From contig CAYOFG010000005.1 in NCBI GenBank assembly GCA_964403285.1, positions 15,173 to 79,172 of the forward strand: a stretch of 64,000 nucleotides of DNA, read 5' to 3'. Positions 32,089 through 40,030 of this stretch are shown in pieces. Position 1 is the first letter of the stretch. The number at the start of each line of letters is the position of its first letter. Under the pieces are notes generated by a model, which searched no databases, was not told the DNA's origin, and saw only the letters and a list, made by a program, of their open reading frames with translations. The DNA is from WVXT01 sp964403285 (GTDB lineage: Bacteria > UBA6262 > WVXT01). The position numbers and the translations under genes are program-made.

Positions 32089-33939
32089 ATGAATAAATTT
32101 TTGAAAGGTTTGTCTCTCTGGCTAATCATTATTCTGGTGGCTATGCTTTTTGCCAGATTGATGAGGCCACAAGAATATAAGGAAATAGATTATAGTGAAT
32201 TTAAAGGCTATCTGAAATCAGGTCAGGTAGTGGAAGCCTTAATCAGCGAGGGGCTGATTAAAGGAAGCTTCAAGAGCGAAACAGGAGAGCTGGTCAAATT
32301 TAAGACGGTGCCTGTGGAGGACCCCAAGCTCGTGGAAGAACTGGAAGCCTATGGAGTTAAATACAAAGGTGAAGTTAGGAAAAACTGGTTCTCTGTCATT
32401 CTTTTCAATTTTGGGCCGATTCTTCTGTTTGTTTTTATCTGGTTTATGTTGATTCGTTCCATGCAGGCTGGTGGAAAGCAGGCTATGTCTTTTGGCAGAA
32501 GTCGGGCAAAACTTATGGACAAGAGTAAACAGAGAGCAACTTTTGCTGACGTTGCCGGAGTAGATGAGGCAAAAGAAGAGTTACAAGAGATAATTGCATT
32601 TTTGAAGGACCCAAAGAAGTTTCAGAAGCTGGGTGGAAAAATTCCCAAAGGAGTCCTGCTTTACGGAGCTCCGGGCTCAGGCAAGACGCTTTTAGCCAGG
32701 GCGGTGGCAGGGGAAGCAGGGGTACCTTTCTTCAGTTCTAGTGGCTCTGAGTTTGTGGAGATGTTTGTGGGAGTGGGAGCTTCAAGGGTGCGGGACCTAT
32801 TCACTCAGGGAAGAAAAAACGCGCCTTGCCTCCTCTTCGTGGATGAGTTGGACGCTGTGGGCAGGCACAGGTTTTCCGGTATTGGAGGTGGACACGATGA
32901 GCGGGAGCAGACTCTCAATCAGCTTCTGGTGGAGATGGATGGATTCGATACCAGAGAGGGTGTAATTCTCATTGCCGCCACTAATAGACCGGATGTCCTC
33001 GATCCAGCGCTTCTCCGTCCGGGAAGATTTGACAGGCATATAATGGTACCCAATCCTGATTTGAAAGGACGCGAAGAGATACTAAAGGTGCATAGCCGCA
33101 ACGTAAAATTGGCTCCCGGTGTCGATTTAAAAGTTATCGCCAGAAGGACTCCGGGATTTGTGGGTAGCGATATAGCTAATTTAGTCAATGAAGCTGCGCT
33201 TCTGGCAGCGCGTGAAGACAAGAAGGCAGTAGAAATGAAAGAGTTGGAAGAAGCAATCGACAGAGTTATTGCTGGCCCGCAGAGGAAGAGCAGGATGATT
33301 TCTGAAAGGGAGAAGAAGATTATTGCCTATCATGAAGCCGGACATACTCTGGTGGCAAAACTGATTCCTGGCACAGACCCGATCCATAAGGTCTCCATTA
33401 TTCCCCGGGGACCTGCTTTAGGATACACCCTGCAGCTCCCTTTGGAAGATAAGTATTTGGCTACTAAAACTGAAATTACAGATAAGTTGACTGTTTTTTT
33501 GGGAGGCAGGGCGGCTGAAGAGTTGACTTTTAATGAATTGACTACGGGCGCGGAAAACGACCTCCACCAGGCAACTGAGGTTGCCCATAAGATGGTCTGT
33601 GAATACGGGATGAGCGATAGACTCGGCCCATTGACTCTCAGGAAAAAAGAGACTGAGATATTTTTAGGTCGAGATTTCACTGCAGAGAAAGCCTATAGTG
33701 AGAAAACAGCAGAGATGATAGATGAAGAAGTAAAGAAGATTATGGAAGATTGTAGAGATCGGGCGAAGGAGCTTTTGGGAAAGAACAGGGCTAAACTGGA
33801 TAGATTGGCTAAAGCACTGATGGAAAAAGAAATACTTGTGGGAGAAGAGGTAGAAGAGATATTGAAACATGTGGAAGAAGTTTTCCCCCCGGGGAAAAAG
33901 AGTAGAACCCAGGGTAGAACGAAAAAGAGTAGGGAGTGA
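32089..33939 (+). CDS. ftsH: ATP-dependent zinc metalloprotease FtsH
   Basis: A 616-residue membrane protease that degrades misfolded and regulatory membrane and cytosolic proteins. TM helices lie at ~8-25 and ~103-123 around a small periplasmic domain. The AAA+ module has Walker A GAPGSGKT near residue 193, Walker B LLFVDELDA and the SRH segment AATNRPDVLDPALLRPGRFDR. The Zn site HEAGH is near residue 415. Length is normal. It overlaps folE by 4 bp (ATGA-type junction). Confidence 0.97.
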   Translation: MNKFLKGLSLWLIIILVAMLFARLMRPQEYKEIDYSEFKGYLKSGQVVEALISEGLIKGSFKSETGELVKFKTVPVEDPKLVEELEAYGVKYKGEVRKNWFSVILFNFGPILLFVFIWFMLIRSMQAGGKQAMSFGRSRAKLMDKSKQRATFADVAGVDEAKEELQEIIAFLKDPKKFQKLGGKIPKGVLLYGAPGSGKTLLARAVAGEAGVPFFSSSGSEFVEMFVGVGASRVRDLFTQGRKNAPCLLFVDELDAVGRHRFSGIGGGHDEREQTLNQLLVEMDGFDTREGVILIAATNRPDVLDPALLRPGRFDRHIMVPNPDLKGREEILKVHSRNVKLAPGVDLKVIARRTPGFVGSDIANLVNEAALLAAREDKKAVEMKELEEAIDRVIAGPQRKSRMISEREKKIIAYHEAGHTLVAKLIPGTDPIHKVSIIPRGPALGYTLQLPLEDKYLATKTEITDKLTVFLGGRAAEELTFNELTTGAENDLHQATEVAHKMVCEYGMSDRLGPLTLRKKETEIFLGRDFTAEKAYSEKTAEMIDEEVKKIMEDCRDRAKELLGKNRAKLDRLAKALMEKEILVGEEVEEILKHVEEVFPPGKKSRTQGRTKKSRE

Positions 33940-34499
33940 TGGACAAGAAGAAAATTGAGAGAGCTGTAAAAATGATTTTGGAGGCAATTGGCGAGGAGCC
34001 CTCGCGAGAAGGATTGAAGGGGACTCCGCAACGCGTTGCCGAAATGTATGAAGAAATTTTGGCTGGCTATTCAGAGACGCCAGCCAAAGAATTAAAAATT
34101 CATTACGAGAAAGAAAACTATGAAGAGATAGTTCTGGTGCGGGACATTCCCCTTTACTCGATGTGCGAGCACCATATGTTGCCTTTTTTTGGCAGAGCCC
34201 ACGTAGCTTATATGCCTCATAAAGATAGAGTTGCCGGGTTGAGCAAAATCGTTAGGGCGGTGGAACTTCTCGCGCGCAAGCTTCAAGTGCAGGAAAGGCT
34301 AACCAAGCAGATTGCCGATACCATAATGGAGGCATTATCCCCCCAGGGAGTGTTAGTGGTTATTGAAGCGGAACATTTTTGTATGACTATGCGCGGGATA
34401 AAGAAACCAGGTTCACTGGTGATGACTTCAGCAATGCGAGGTATATTCCTTAAAGACGCCCGTACCCGGAATGAAGCGATGGCCTTAATTAGTAAATAA
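33936..34499 (+). CDS. folE: GTP cyclohydrolase I
   Basis: A 187-residue enzyme that converts GTP to dihydroneopterin triphosphate, the first step of tetrahydrofolate synthesis. The Zn ligands and active site are present: YSMCEHHMLPFFGRAHVAYMP, GLSKIVRAVELLARKLQVQERLT-type helix and the second cysteine in EHFCMTMRGIKKPG. The normal bacterial length and overlap with ftsH indicate co-transcription. folP follows after a repeat-filled gap. Confidence 0.97.
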   Translation: MMDKKKIERAVKMILEAIGEEPSREGLKGTPQRVAEMYEEILAGYSETPAKELKIHYEKENYEEIVLVRDIPLYSMCEHHMLPFFGRAHVAYMPHKDRVAGLSKIVRAVELLARKLQVQERLTKQIADTIMEALSPQGVLVVIEAEHFCMTMRGIKKPGSLVMTSAMRGIFLKDARTRNEAMALISK

Positions 34500-34592
34500 T
34501 ATCGGGGTCGGGCACTCTTCAGAGTGCCGTTCTTCGTCACCCTTAAGGGTGACCGACCTATAACTACATTCCTCCCTTTCGGGAGGACTCCA
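34500..34592. repeat. Array of three short perfect hairpins (inverted copy at 57187)
   Basis: GGCACTCttcaGAGTGCC, GTCACCCttaaGGGTGAC and CCTCCCtttcGGGAGG follow each other within 93 bp. The whole block recurs in reverse-complement form near 57187-57280, with about 60 bp essentially identical. It separates folE from folP. Confidence 0.8.
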
Positions 34593-34685
34593 AATTGATG
34601 AAGATTGAGTTCCTCGAGTTGTTTTGCCCTCCGTTATAGCTGCAATTAAATAGAAAAAAATAACTAACAGAAGTAAGTTGATGAA

Positions 34686-35888
34686 ATGGCTGAAAGTCAA
34701 GTGAGAGTTATTAGTATAGATGATTCTCCTTGTGCTCGCTCAGAAATGGGAAAGATTGACGTCCATGAGACGGGTATCAGGATAATGGAGAAGAAGGCGA
34801 TTTTCTACTCCATCAAAGTAGAAAGTGTTAATAGTCAATCCGCCAATATTATTAAACAGGAGATGCTGTCGTTGGGAGGAGAAACAGCAGTTTCCCGCGA
34901 TGTTTTGAATTTCTCCAGAAAAAAGTCGGATATTTTGCTTTTAGGTACGGAGAAGCAGTTTGCAGAGTTAATAGTTAAACTTAGCCGACATCCTTTCGGT
35001 CTGGCGCTCCTCAGTCAAGAGATTAAGAAAGTCCTCTCAAATTATCGGAACAGAGATTTTAGATTAAGTTCTAAAGGACATACCCTGCAATTGGGCAAGA
35101 GGACGCTAATTACGGGAGTCCTAAATGTAACTCCCGACTCTTTTTATGATGGTGGAAGATATAACAGCTTGAAACGGGCGGTGGACCGTGCTTTGGAGAT
35201 GGTAGAAGAGGGCGCGGACATTATCGATATCGGTGGAGAGTCGAGCCGTCCCGGGGCAAGTCCAGTAGGGGAAAAGGAGGAATTGGAGAGGGTGATTCCA
35301 GTGATAAAGAAGCTGTCATCCAGAATTAAGGCGTTTATCTCCATCGACACTTATAAATCAGGAGTAGCAAGAAAGGCTATCGATGTGGGAGCAAGTATAG
35401 TCAACGATATTTCCGCACTACGTATGGACGAAAAGATGGCTAAGGTGGTAGAGAGTAATGGAGTTCCTGTTTGCCTGATGCATATGCAGGGTACTCCACG
35501 GAACATGCAGAGGAATCCCAGATACAAGGATGTGATAAGCGAGATATTTGCTTTCTTGAGAGAAAGGATAGATTTTTGTGAACAGGCAGGCATTGATATA
35601 GAAAAGACTATCGTGGACCCGGGAATTGGATTTGGCAAGACAGTGGAGCATAATCTACAAATTTTAAAGAACCTCGATCAGTTCAAATCCCTGGGCAGAC
35701 CGATTATGGTAGGGGTCTCCAGGAAATCCCTTATAGGGAAAGTCCTCCAGTTAGAGCCTGAGGAGAGATTAGAGGGTTCTCTTGCTTCGGCAATCTGGTC
35801 TATGATGAAGGGAGCAAGTATTCTGAGGGTTCATGATGTTAAAGAGACAAAGAGAGCGGTAAAGATGGTAGAGGCAATTAAAGAATAA
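34686..35888 (+). CDS. folP: Dihydropteroate synthase with N-terminal extension
   Basis: A 400-residue protein that condenses p-aminobenzoate with the pterin pyrophosphate. The TIM-barrel DHPS domain starts near residue 135 with GVLNVTPDSFYDGG; DIGGESSRPGA, ISIDTYKSGVA, VNDISALR, LMHMQGTPRNMQ, DPGIGFGKTVEHN and VGVSRKSLIG follow. The first ~130 residues are an extra domain (EKKAIFYSIKVESVNSQSAN) seen in some longer FolP proteins and of unclear role. folK and folB are not in the window. ATG 34686 is the longest start; internal starts would shorten only the extension. Confidence 0.95.
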   Translation: MAESQVRVISIDDSPCARSEMGKIDVHETGIRIMEKKAIFYSIKVESVNSQSANIIKQEMLSLGGETAVSRDVLNFSRKKSDILLLGTEKQFAELIVKLSRHPFGLALLSQEIKKVLSNYRNRDFRLSSKGHTLQLGKRTLITGVLNVTPDSFYDGGRYNSLKRAVDRALEMVEEGADIIDIGGESSRPGASPVGEKEELERVIPVIKKLSSRIKAFISIDTYKSGVARKAIDVGASIVNDISALRMDEKMAKVVESNGVPVCLMHMQGTPRNMQRNPRYKDVISEIFAFLRERIDFCEQAGIDIEKTIVDPGIGFGKTVEHNLQILKNLDQFKSLGRPIMVGVSRKSLIGKVLQLEPEERLEGSLASAIWSMMKGASILRVHDVKETKRAVKMVEAIKE

Positions 35889-35892
35889 AGAA

Positions 35893-35987
35893 AAGGGGTC
35901 AGAGTCATTTTTTCTCACAATTGCTTTCTTCCACAAAGGTGGGTTGAAACAGGTAGAGATGGGAAAATCACTCTGACCCCATTTTCG
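35893..35987. repeat. GGGGTCAGAGT repeat pair (inverted arms)
   Basis: The left arm GGGGTCAGAGTCATTTTTT (~35896) and right arm AAAATCACTCTGACCCC (~35964) are complementary across about 50 bp. Such GGGGTCAGAGTC arms are common intergenic repeats in diverse genomes and, from memory, are associated with REP-associated tyrosine transposases. No such transposase is in this window. Confidence 0.7.
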
Positions 35988-36001
35988 CAAAGGGGGTGAA
36001 C

Positions 36002-37123
36002 ATGACAGAAGGGATTGAAGTTAAGGAAGTAAGAACTAAAAAAGAGTTGATGGAGTTTATAAAATTTCCCTGGAAGGTCTATCAAAATGACCCTTACTGG
36101 GTGCCACCATTAATTAATGATGTAAAACTTATTTTAAGTGAAAAGAACCCTTTCTGGCAACATGCGGAAAAGGAACTTTTCCTCGCCAGAAGAGACGGTA
36201 AATCAGTAGGTAGGATTTCTGCCATAGTTGATGATAACTACATAAATTTTCATAATGAAAAGTTAGGATTCTTTGGGTTCTTCGAGTCCATCGAAGATTA
36301 TACAGTCGCTGAAAATTTGCTCAACCGGACAAGAGAATGGTTAAGAGACAAAGGGATGGGGAAAATGGCTGGTCCTATGAACCCTTCTACCAACGACGAG
36401 GTGGGTTTCCTGATAGAAGGATTCGATTCTAGCCCTTACATTTTGATGACTTATAATCCAAAGTACTATATCGATTTTATGGAGAGATACGGTTTGGTTA
36501 AAGGGATGGATTTCTTCGCCTATTTGACAGAGGTAGATAAGGGTCCCTTAGAAAGATTAGAAAAAGTGGCTAAGAAAATAAAAGAGAAAAATCCAGATGT
36601 TAAAATTCGACAAGGCAATCTAAAAAACTGGAAAAACGAAGTGGAGAATGTTCGTACAATCTATAATAATGCCTGGGAAAAAAACTGGGGATTCGTTCCC
36701 TGGACAAAGGAGGAGTTCTACACTGAGGCTATGAAGTTGAAGCCTTTTCTCGTGACGGGAACGCTTCCCATGGCTGAAGTAGATGGTAAGGCAGTGGGAA
36801 TGTTAATTACGGTTCCTAACTATAATGAGGTTACTAAAAAGATGAACGGAAAGTTGAATCCCTGGACTATTCTGAAATTCCTATGGTACAGGAAGAAGAT
36901 TACTACTCAGCGTTTGCCGATTATGGGAGTGGTAAAAGAATATCAGAAGAGAGGAATTGAGACCCTGCTTATGTTGGAAGGATTGAAAGGTTCACAGAAG
37001 GTGGGTTATAAATATTGTGAGTGTTCCTGGGTGCTGGAAGATAACATCTTAACCCAGAGAGCAGCCGAAATGATGGGTGGTAAAGTATACAAAAAGTACA
37101 GAGTGTATCAGACCGATATTTGA
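36002..37123 (+). CDS. GNAT-like acyltransferase family protein
   Basis: About 373 residues. The preferred start is ATG at 36002 after AAAGGGGGTG; an in-frame GTG lies at 35996. The N-terminal part (FIKFPWKVYQNDPYWVPPL..., LFLARRDGKSVGRISAIVDDNY) and the C-terminal part (TQRLPIMGVVKEYQKRGIETLLMLEG... ECSWVLEDNILTQRAAEMMGG) show the beta4/helix pattern and acetyl-CoA loop of GNAT proteins, so it may be a tandem GNAT fold. The AGPMNPSTNDEVGFLIEGF segment is characteristic of this uncharacterised family. Substrate unknown. Confidence 0.7.
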   Translation: MTEGIEVKEVRTKKELMEFIKFPWKVYQNDPYWVPPLINDVKLILSEKNPFWQHAEKELFLARRDGKSVGRISAIVDDNYINFHNEKLGFFGFFESIEDYTVAENLLNRTREWLRDKGMGKMAGPMNPSTNDEVGFLIEGFDSSPYILMTYNPKYYIDFMERYGLVKGMDFFAYLTEVDKGPLERLEKVAKKIKEKNPDVKIRQGNLKNWKNEVENVRTIYNNAWEKNWGFVPWTKEEFYTEAMKLKPFLVTGTLPMAEVDGKAVGMLITVPNYNEVTKKMNGKLNPWTILKFLWYRKKITTQRLPIMGVVKEYQKRGIETLLMLEGLKGSQKVGYKYCECSWVLEDNILTQRAAEMMGGKVYKKYRVYQTDI

Positions 37124-37128
37124 AAGCA

Positions 37129-38139
37129 TTAAGATTGAGAAGACTTTATATGATATTTTGAATTATTCTTATACCATTCTACCGTTTTCTCCATACCTTC
37201 ATCCAGAGAGACTCTCGGTTGGTAGCCAAGTTTAGCCCTCGCCTTTTTTATACTGAAATGGTAATCCTTACCCACGTTGGCTATTCTGTAGCGAGTAATG
37301 ATAGGTGGCTTCTTTGACCGGAACAATCTTAAGATTGCCTCACAGACAGCCGCGGCAGAATAGGCTACAGGGTAAGGGACAGAGAACAGAGGTCTTCTTA
37401 CGCCGAGTTTCTCGGCAATCTTGTCCGTATATTCCTTCCAGGTAATTTCCAGCCCATCAGTGACAATGAATGTCTCTCCTACTGTATCCTTCCTGTCCAC
37501 AGCAAGGAGAATGGCATCTATGAGATTTTCAACATATGTGGGACAGGTCAAAGGTCTTCCTCTGCTAATATAGACCATCTGTCCCTTCTCTATGAGTTCT
37601 GCCATTTTTGCAAAAGTCACTCGATCTCTTGGCCCAAAAACATTCCCCGGCCTGATAATCAATGTAGGTAGACCTCTTTCTCTATGGTATCTATTTACCA
37701 GATCCTCCGCTTCTCTTTTGGTTATGGAGTAGGGGAAGATGGTATCTGTCTTTGGAGAATTCTCTATAGCATTGCGAAAGCCTCTAAACCCGTGAACCGC
37801 AGCAGAACTGATAAACACGAATCTCTTGACTCCAGAGTTGACTGAGCTTTCCATAAGGTTCTTGGTACCTTCCACATTTACTTTTCTAAATAGTTCTATT
37901 GGTCCCCAATCGGATGCTCGTCCTGCCACATGGTATACTACATCTATTCCTTGAGTAGCTTTATCTAATAACGCTTTATCCGATAAATCTCCAAAGAATA
38001 ATTTTACTTTCAGCCCTTCAAGGAAAGAGAGATTACTGGTTTTCCTCACCAGGCCCGATACTTCTTGACCTTCTGCAATCAGGCGTGTTGCCAGATTGCT
38101 TCCAATAAAACCATTTATTCCCGTAATAAACGTTTTCAT
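37129..38139 (-). CDS. NAD(P)-dependent epimerase/dehydratase, 3-beta-HSD-like
   Basis: A 336-residue extended short-chain dehydrogenase/reductase. The Rossmann motif TGINGFIGSNLA, VYHVAGRASDWG, the SSAAVHG strand and catalytic YSITK, then IRPGNVFGPRD are visible. Overall it resembles the 3-beta-hydroxysteroid dehydrogenase/OleD-like and sugar-epimerase branch. The substrate is not predictable. It converges with the GNAT gene (5-bp gap between stop codons) and lies downstream of a hairpin at 38188. Confidence 0.85.
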   Translation of the reverse strand: MKTFITGINGFIGSNLATRLIAEGQEVSGLVRKTSNLSFLEGLKVKLFFGDLSDKALLDKATQGIDVVYHVAGRASDWGPIELFRKVNVEGTKNLMESSVNSGVKRFVFISSAAVHGFRGFRNAIENSPKTDTIFPYSITKREAEDLVNRYHRERGLPTLIIRPGNVFGPRDRVTFAKMAELIEKGQMVYISRGRPLTCPTYVENLIDAILLAVDRKDTVGETFIVTDGLEITWKEYTDKIAEKLGVRRPLFSVPYPVAYSAAAVCEAILRLFRSKKPPIITRYRIANVGKDYHFSIKKARAKLGYQPRVSLDEGMEKTVEWYKNNSKYHIKSSQS

Positions 38140-38187
38140 CTCAAAAAAGGGAACAAGCTACTTTTCCCACTCCTCCTTCAATATGAA

Positions 38188-38234
38188 AAAGGTGACAGGT
38201 ACTTTTTTCTAAATATTGTACCTGTCACTTTTTT
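38188..38234. repeat. Intact GTGACAGGTAC hairpin repeat
   Basis: GTGACAGGTAC (38192-38202) and GTACCTGTCAC (38218-38228) form an 11-bp perfect stem with a T-rich loop, flanked by A and T runs on both sides. It lies between two minus-strand genes and could act as a bidirectional terminator as well as being a dispersed repeat. Confidence 0.8.
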
Positions 38235-38236
38235 TG

Positions 38237-38962
38237 CTACAGAATAGTTACCAATAAGTCCGTGGAGACTCCTATATAGGAATGGATTATGAGGGGATAC
38301 AATATAGACCGGGTTCGTAAAGCAAGATAGCCCAATACTAATCCCAGAATTATCGACCCTAAGAATTCCGGCTCTGGCTTATTAAAATGTAAGATAGATG
38401 AGGGAATAACTTGTAGTAAAATTGCATAGGTATCACCGAATTTTTCTCTCAATCCAAATAGTATGTATCCTCTAAAAAAGAACTCCCAGCCCACATAATA
38501 TAACAAAACATAAGAAAATTCATACAATAAGAAAACCGAAGCCTTATCCTGTACCAGTTTTGATAGCGGGTATTCTGCACGAAACTGTGGCATATATGCT
38601 CCCAGAATCATTATCGGAGTCACAATAAGAGGAATAGTTATAATAATAAATCGTAATCCATATCTTTTATCTCCCAAGGAAAGTCCATAATCCTTAAGTT
38701 TCTCTTTAAAAACCAGTTTTATGATTACCAGAGGAAAGAGAAAAAACAGAATGAGTGTAGCCAGAAATTGGTAAACATAGCGGTATATGTCGAAATAGCA
38801 TAAATTAGAAAGGTGAGAAAAATATCGTGCAAATGCCTCGTCCATCCCGTGGTAAATGTAGACTAATATAATTACAGGGACAGAAAGGAGAAGAATTTTT
38901 GTTTTCCAATCACCTTCTTTTAAGGTCTCAATGAATCTCAATCTTCCTCCCTTATTAAGCAA
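38237..38962 (-). CDS. CPBP-family intramembrane glutamic endopeptidase
   Basis: A 241-residue polytopic membrane protein with about six hydrophobic helices. The CPBP/Rce1-type motifs are recognisable: WEFFFRGYIL in place of the EExxxR motif (a single glutamate), SSILHFNKPEPEFLGS (motif 2) and the late His in LIIHSYIG. Members act as membrane proteases or in prenyl-protein processing and bacteriocin immunity. The 3'-adjacent lipid kinase overlaps by 8 bp, so they share an mRNA. The target is unknown. Confidence 0.8.
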   Translation of the reverse strand: MLNKGGRLRFIETLKEGDWKTKILLLSVPVIILVYIYHGMDEAFARYFSHLSNLCYFDIYRYVYQFLATLILFFLFPLVIIKLVFKEKLKDYGLSLGDKRYGLRFIIITIPLIVTPIMILGAYMPQFRAEYPLSKLVQDKASVFLLYEFSYVLLYYVGWEFFFRGYILFGLREKFGDTYAILLQVIPSSILHFNKPEPEFLGSIILGLVLGYLALRTRSILYPLIIHSYIGVSTDLLVTIL

Positions 38963-39854
38963 ATTTTGTCTCAGGCAAAACTACCTGAATAGCCTGAGGG
39001 CAGATTTCGATTTCTTGAGGGAGAGTGCCCATAATTTCTCCATCAACCTGTATCCACACTTCCCCGGGGGCATCAATCTCTATCTTCTTTGCCTTGGTAT
39101 ATTCCACATCTTTAAAATAGGTGTGGCGCCCTCGCAAAATGCCCAAGACATAACGGAGAATATCTCTTCTTTTACCATTTTTAAATATAATAACATCCAG
39201 ATAGCCATCAGCCATGTCGGCTTCAGGGGCAATTATGGAAGATACACCGTAGAAACTCCCGTTGGAGATAATTGCCTCAAAACCTCGCCGGGAAGAGCCA
39301 TCCACTCTAATAGAAAGTTCAGTTGCTTGGTGTTTAATTAACACGCCCACTCCTGCTATCAAATGAGCAGGGATCCCGCCCAAGGTTCTTACCAGGTTAG
39401 GCTTCAGTGATTTAATTACCGAAGCCTCGTATCCTATTCCTGCCATGGAAACAAAGTAGCGGAGGAAATTGCCAGTTCCCACTTTCCCCAGGTCGATTTT
39501 CCTCACGTATTTTTTAATAACAATTTCACAGGCCCGGATAGGGTCAAGAGGAATACCTGCAGAAAGCGCATAAATATTACTTGTACCGCAGGGAATAAAT
39601 CCTATAGGAAGGGAACTGTGGGAAGAGACCACTCCGTTAATTACCTCGTTCATAGTCCCATCGCCTCCACAGACCACAATCAGGTCATACTCTTCCCCGC
39701 TTACTTTCTGAGCTTCCTGAAATGCACCGTTTTTCTCTTTGGTTATAGCCCAACTGAGGGAATTATCCTTTCCCAGAATTTCCTTAATTATGGGCAGGTA
39801 AGTTTCTATTTTCTTGCCACCAGATAAAGGATTTACGATTAGTTTCATTCTCAT
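38955..39854 (-). CDS. Diacylglycerol kinase-family lipid kinase (YegS/BmrU-like)
   Basis: About 299 residues from the ATG at 39854, which has AAAGGA upstream; an ATG at 39890 would add 12 residues. The nucleotide loop is VNPLSGGKK and the catalytic signature VVCGGDGTMNEVINGV; PIGFIPCGTSNIYA and VSMAGIGYEA are typical of the family. The product should phosphorylate a lipid such as diacylglycerol or a sphingoid/isoprenoid alcohol at the inner membrane. Overlap with the CPBP gene suggests a membrane-maintenance operon. Confidence 0.92.
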   Translation of the reverse strand: MRMKLIVNPLSGGKKIETYLPIIKEILGKDNSLSWAITKEKNGAFQEAQKVSGEEYDLIVVCGGDGTMNEVINGVVSSHSSLPIGFIPCGTSNIYALSAGIPLDPIRACEIVIKKYVRKIDLGKVGTGNFLRYFVSMAGIGYEASVIKSLKPNLVRTLGGIPAHLIAGVGVLIKHQATELSIRVDGSSRRGFEAIISNGSFYGVSSIIAPEADMADGYLDVIIFKNGKRRDILRYVLGILRGRHTYFKDVEYTKAKKIEIDAPGEVWIQVDGEIMGTLPQEIEICPQAIQVVLPETKFA

Positions 39855-40030
39855 AGTATTGAATTCCTTTACTTTGACTAAGTATATCAAAATGGTATCA
39901 CTCGGTCAAGGCAAAACTATCTCCTGTTTTTTCTCTTGCGTTTTTTGAGATTTCGTGGTAATCTAAAAATGGGTACTTGTAAGCTATTCCCGGAAACTTA
40001 AGCGGTCATCATCCATATCTTTTGCCAAAA

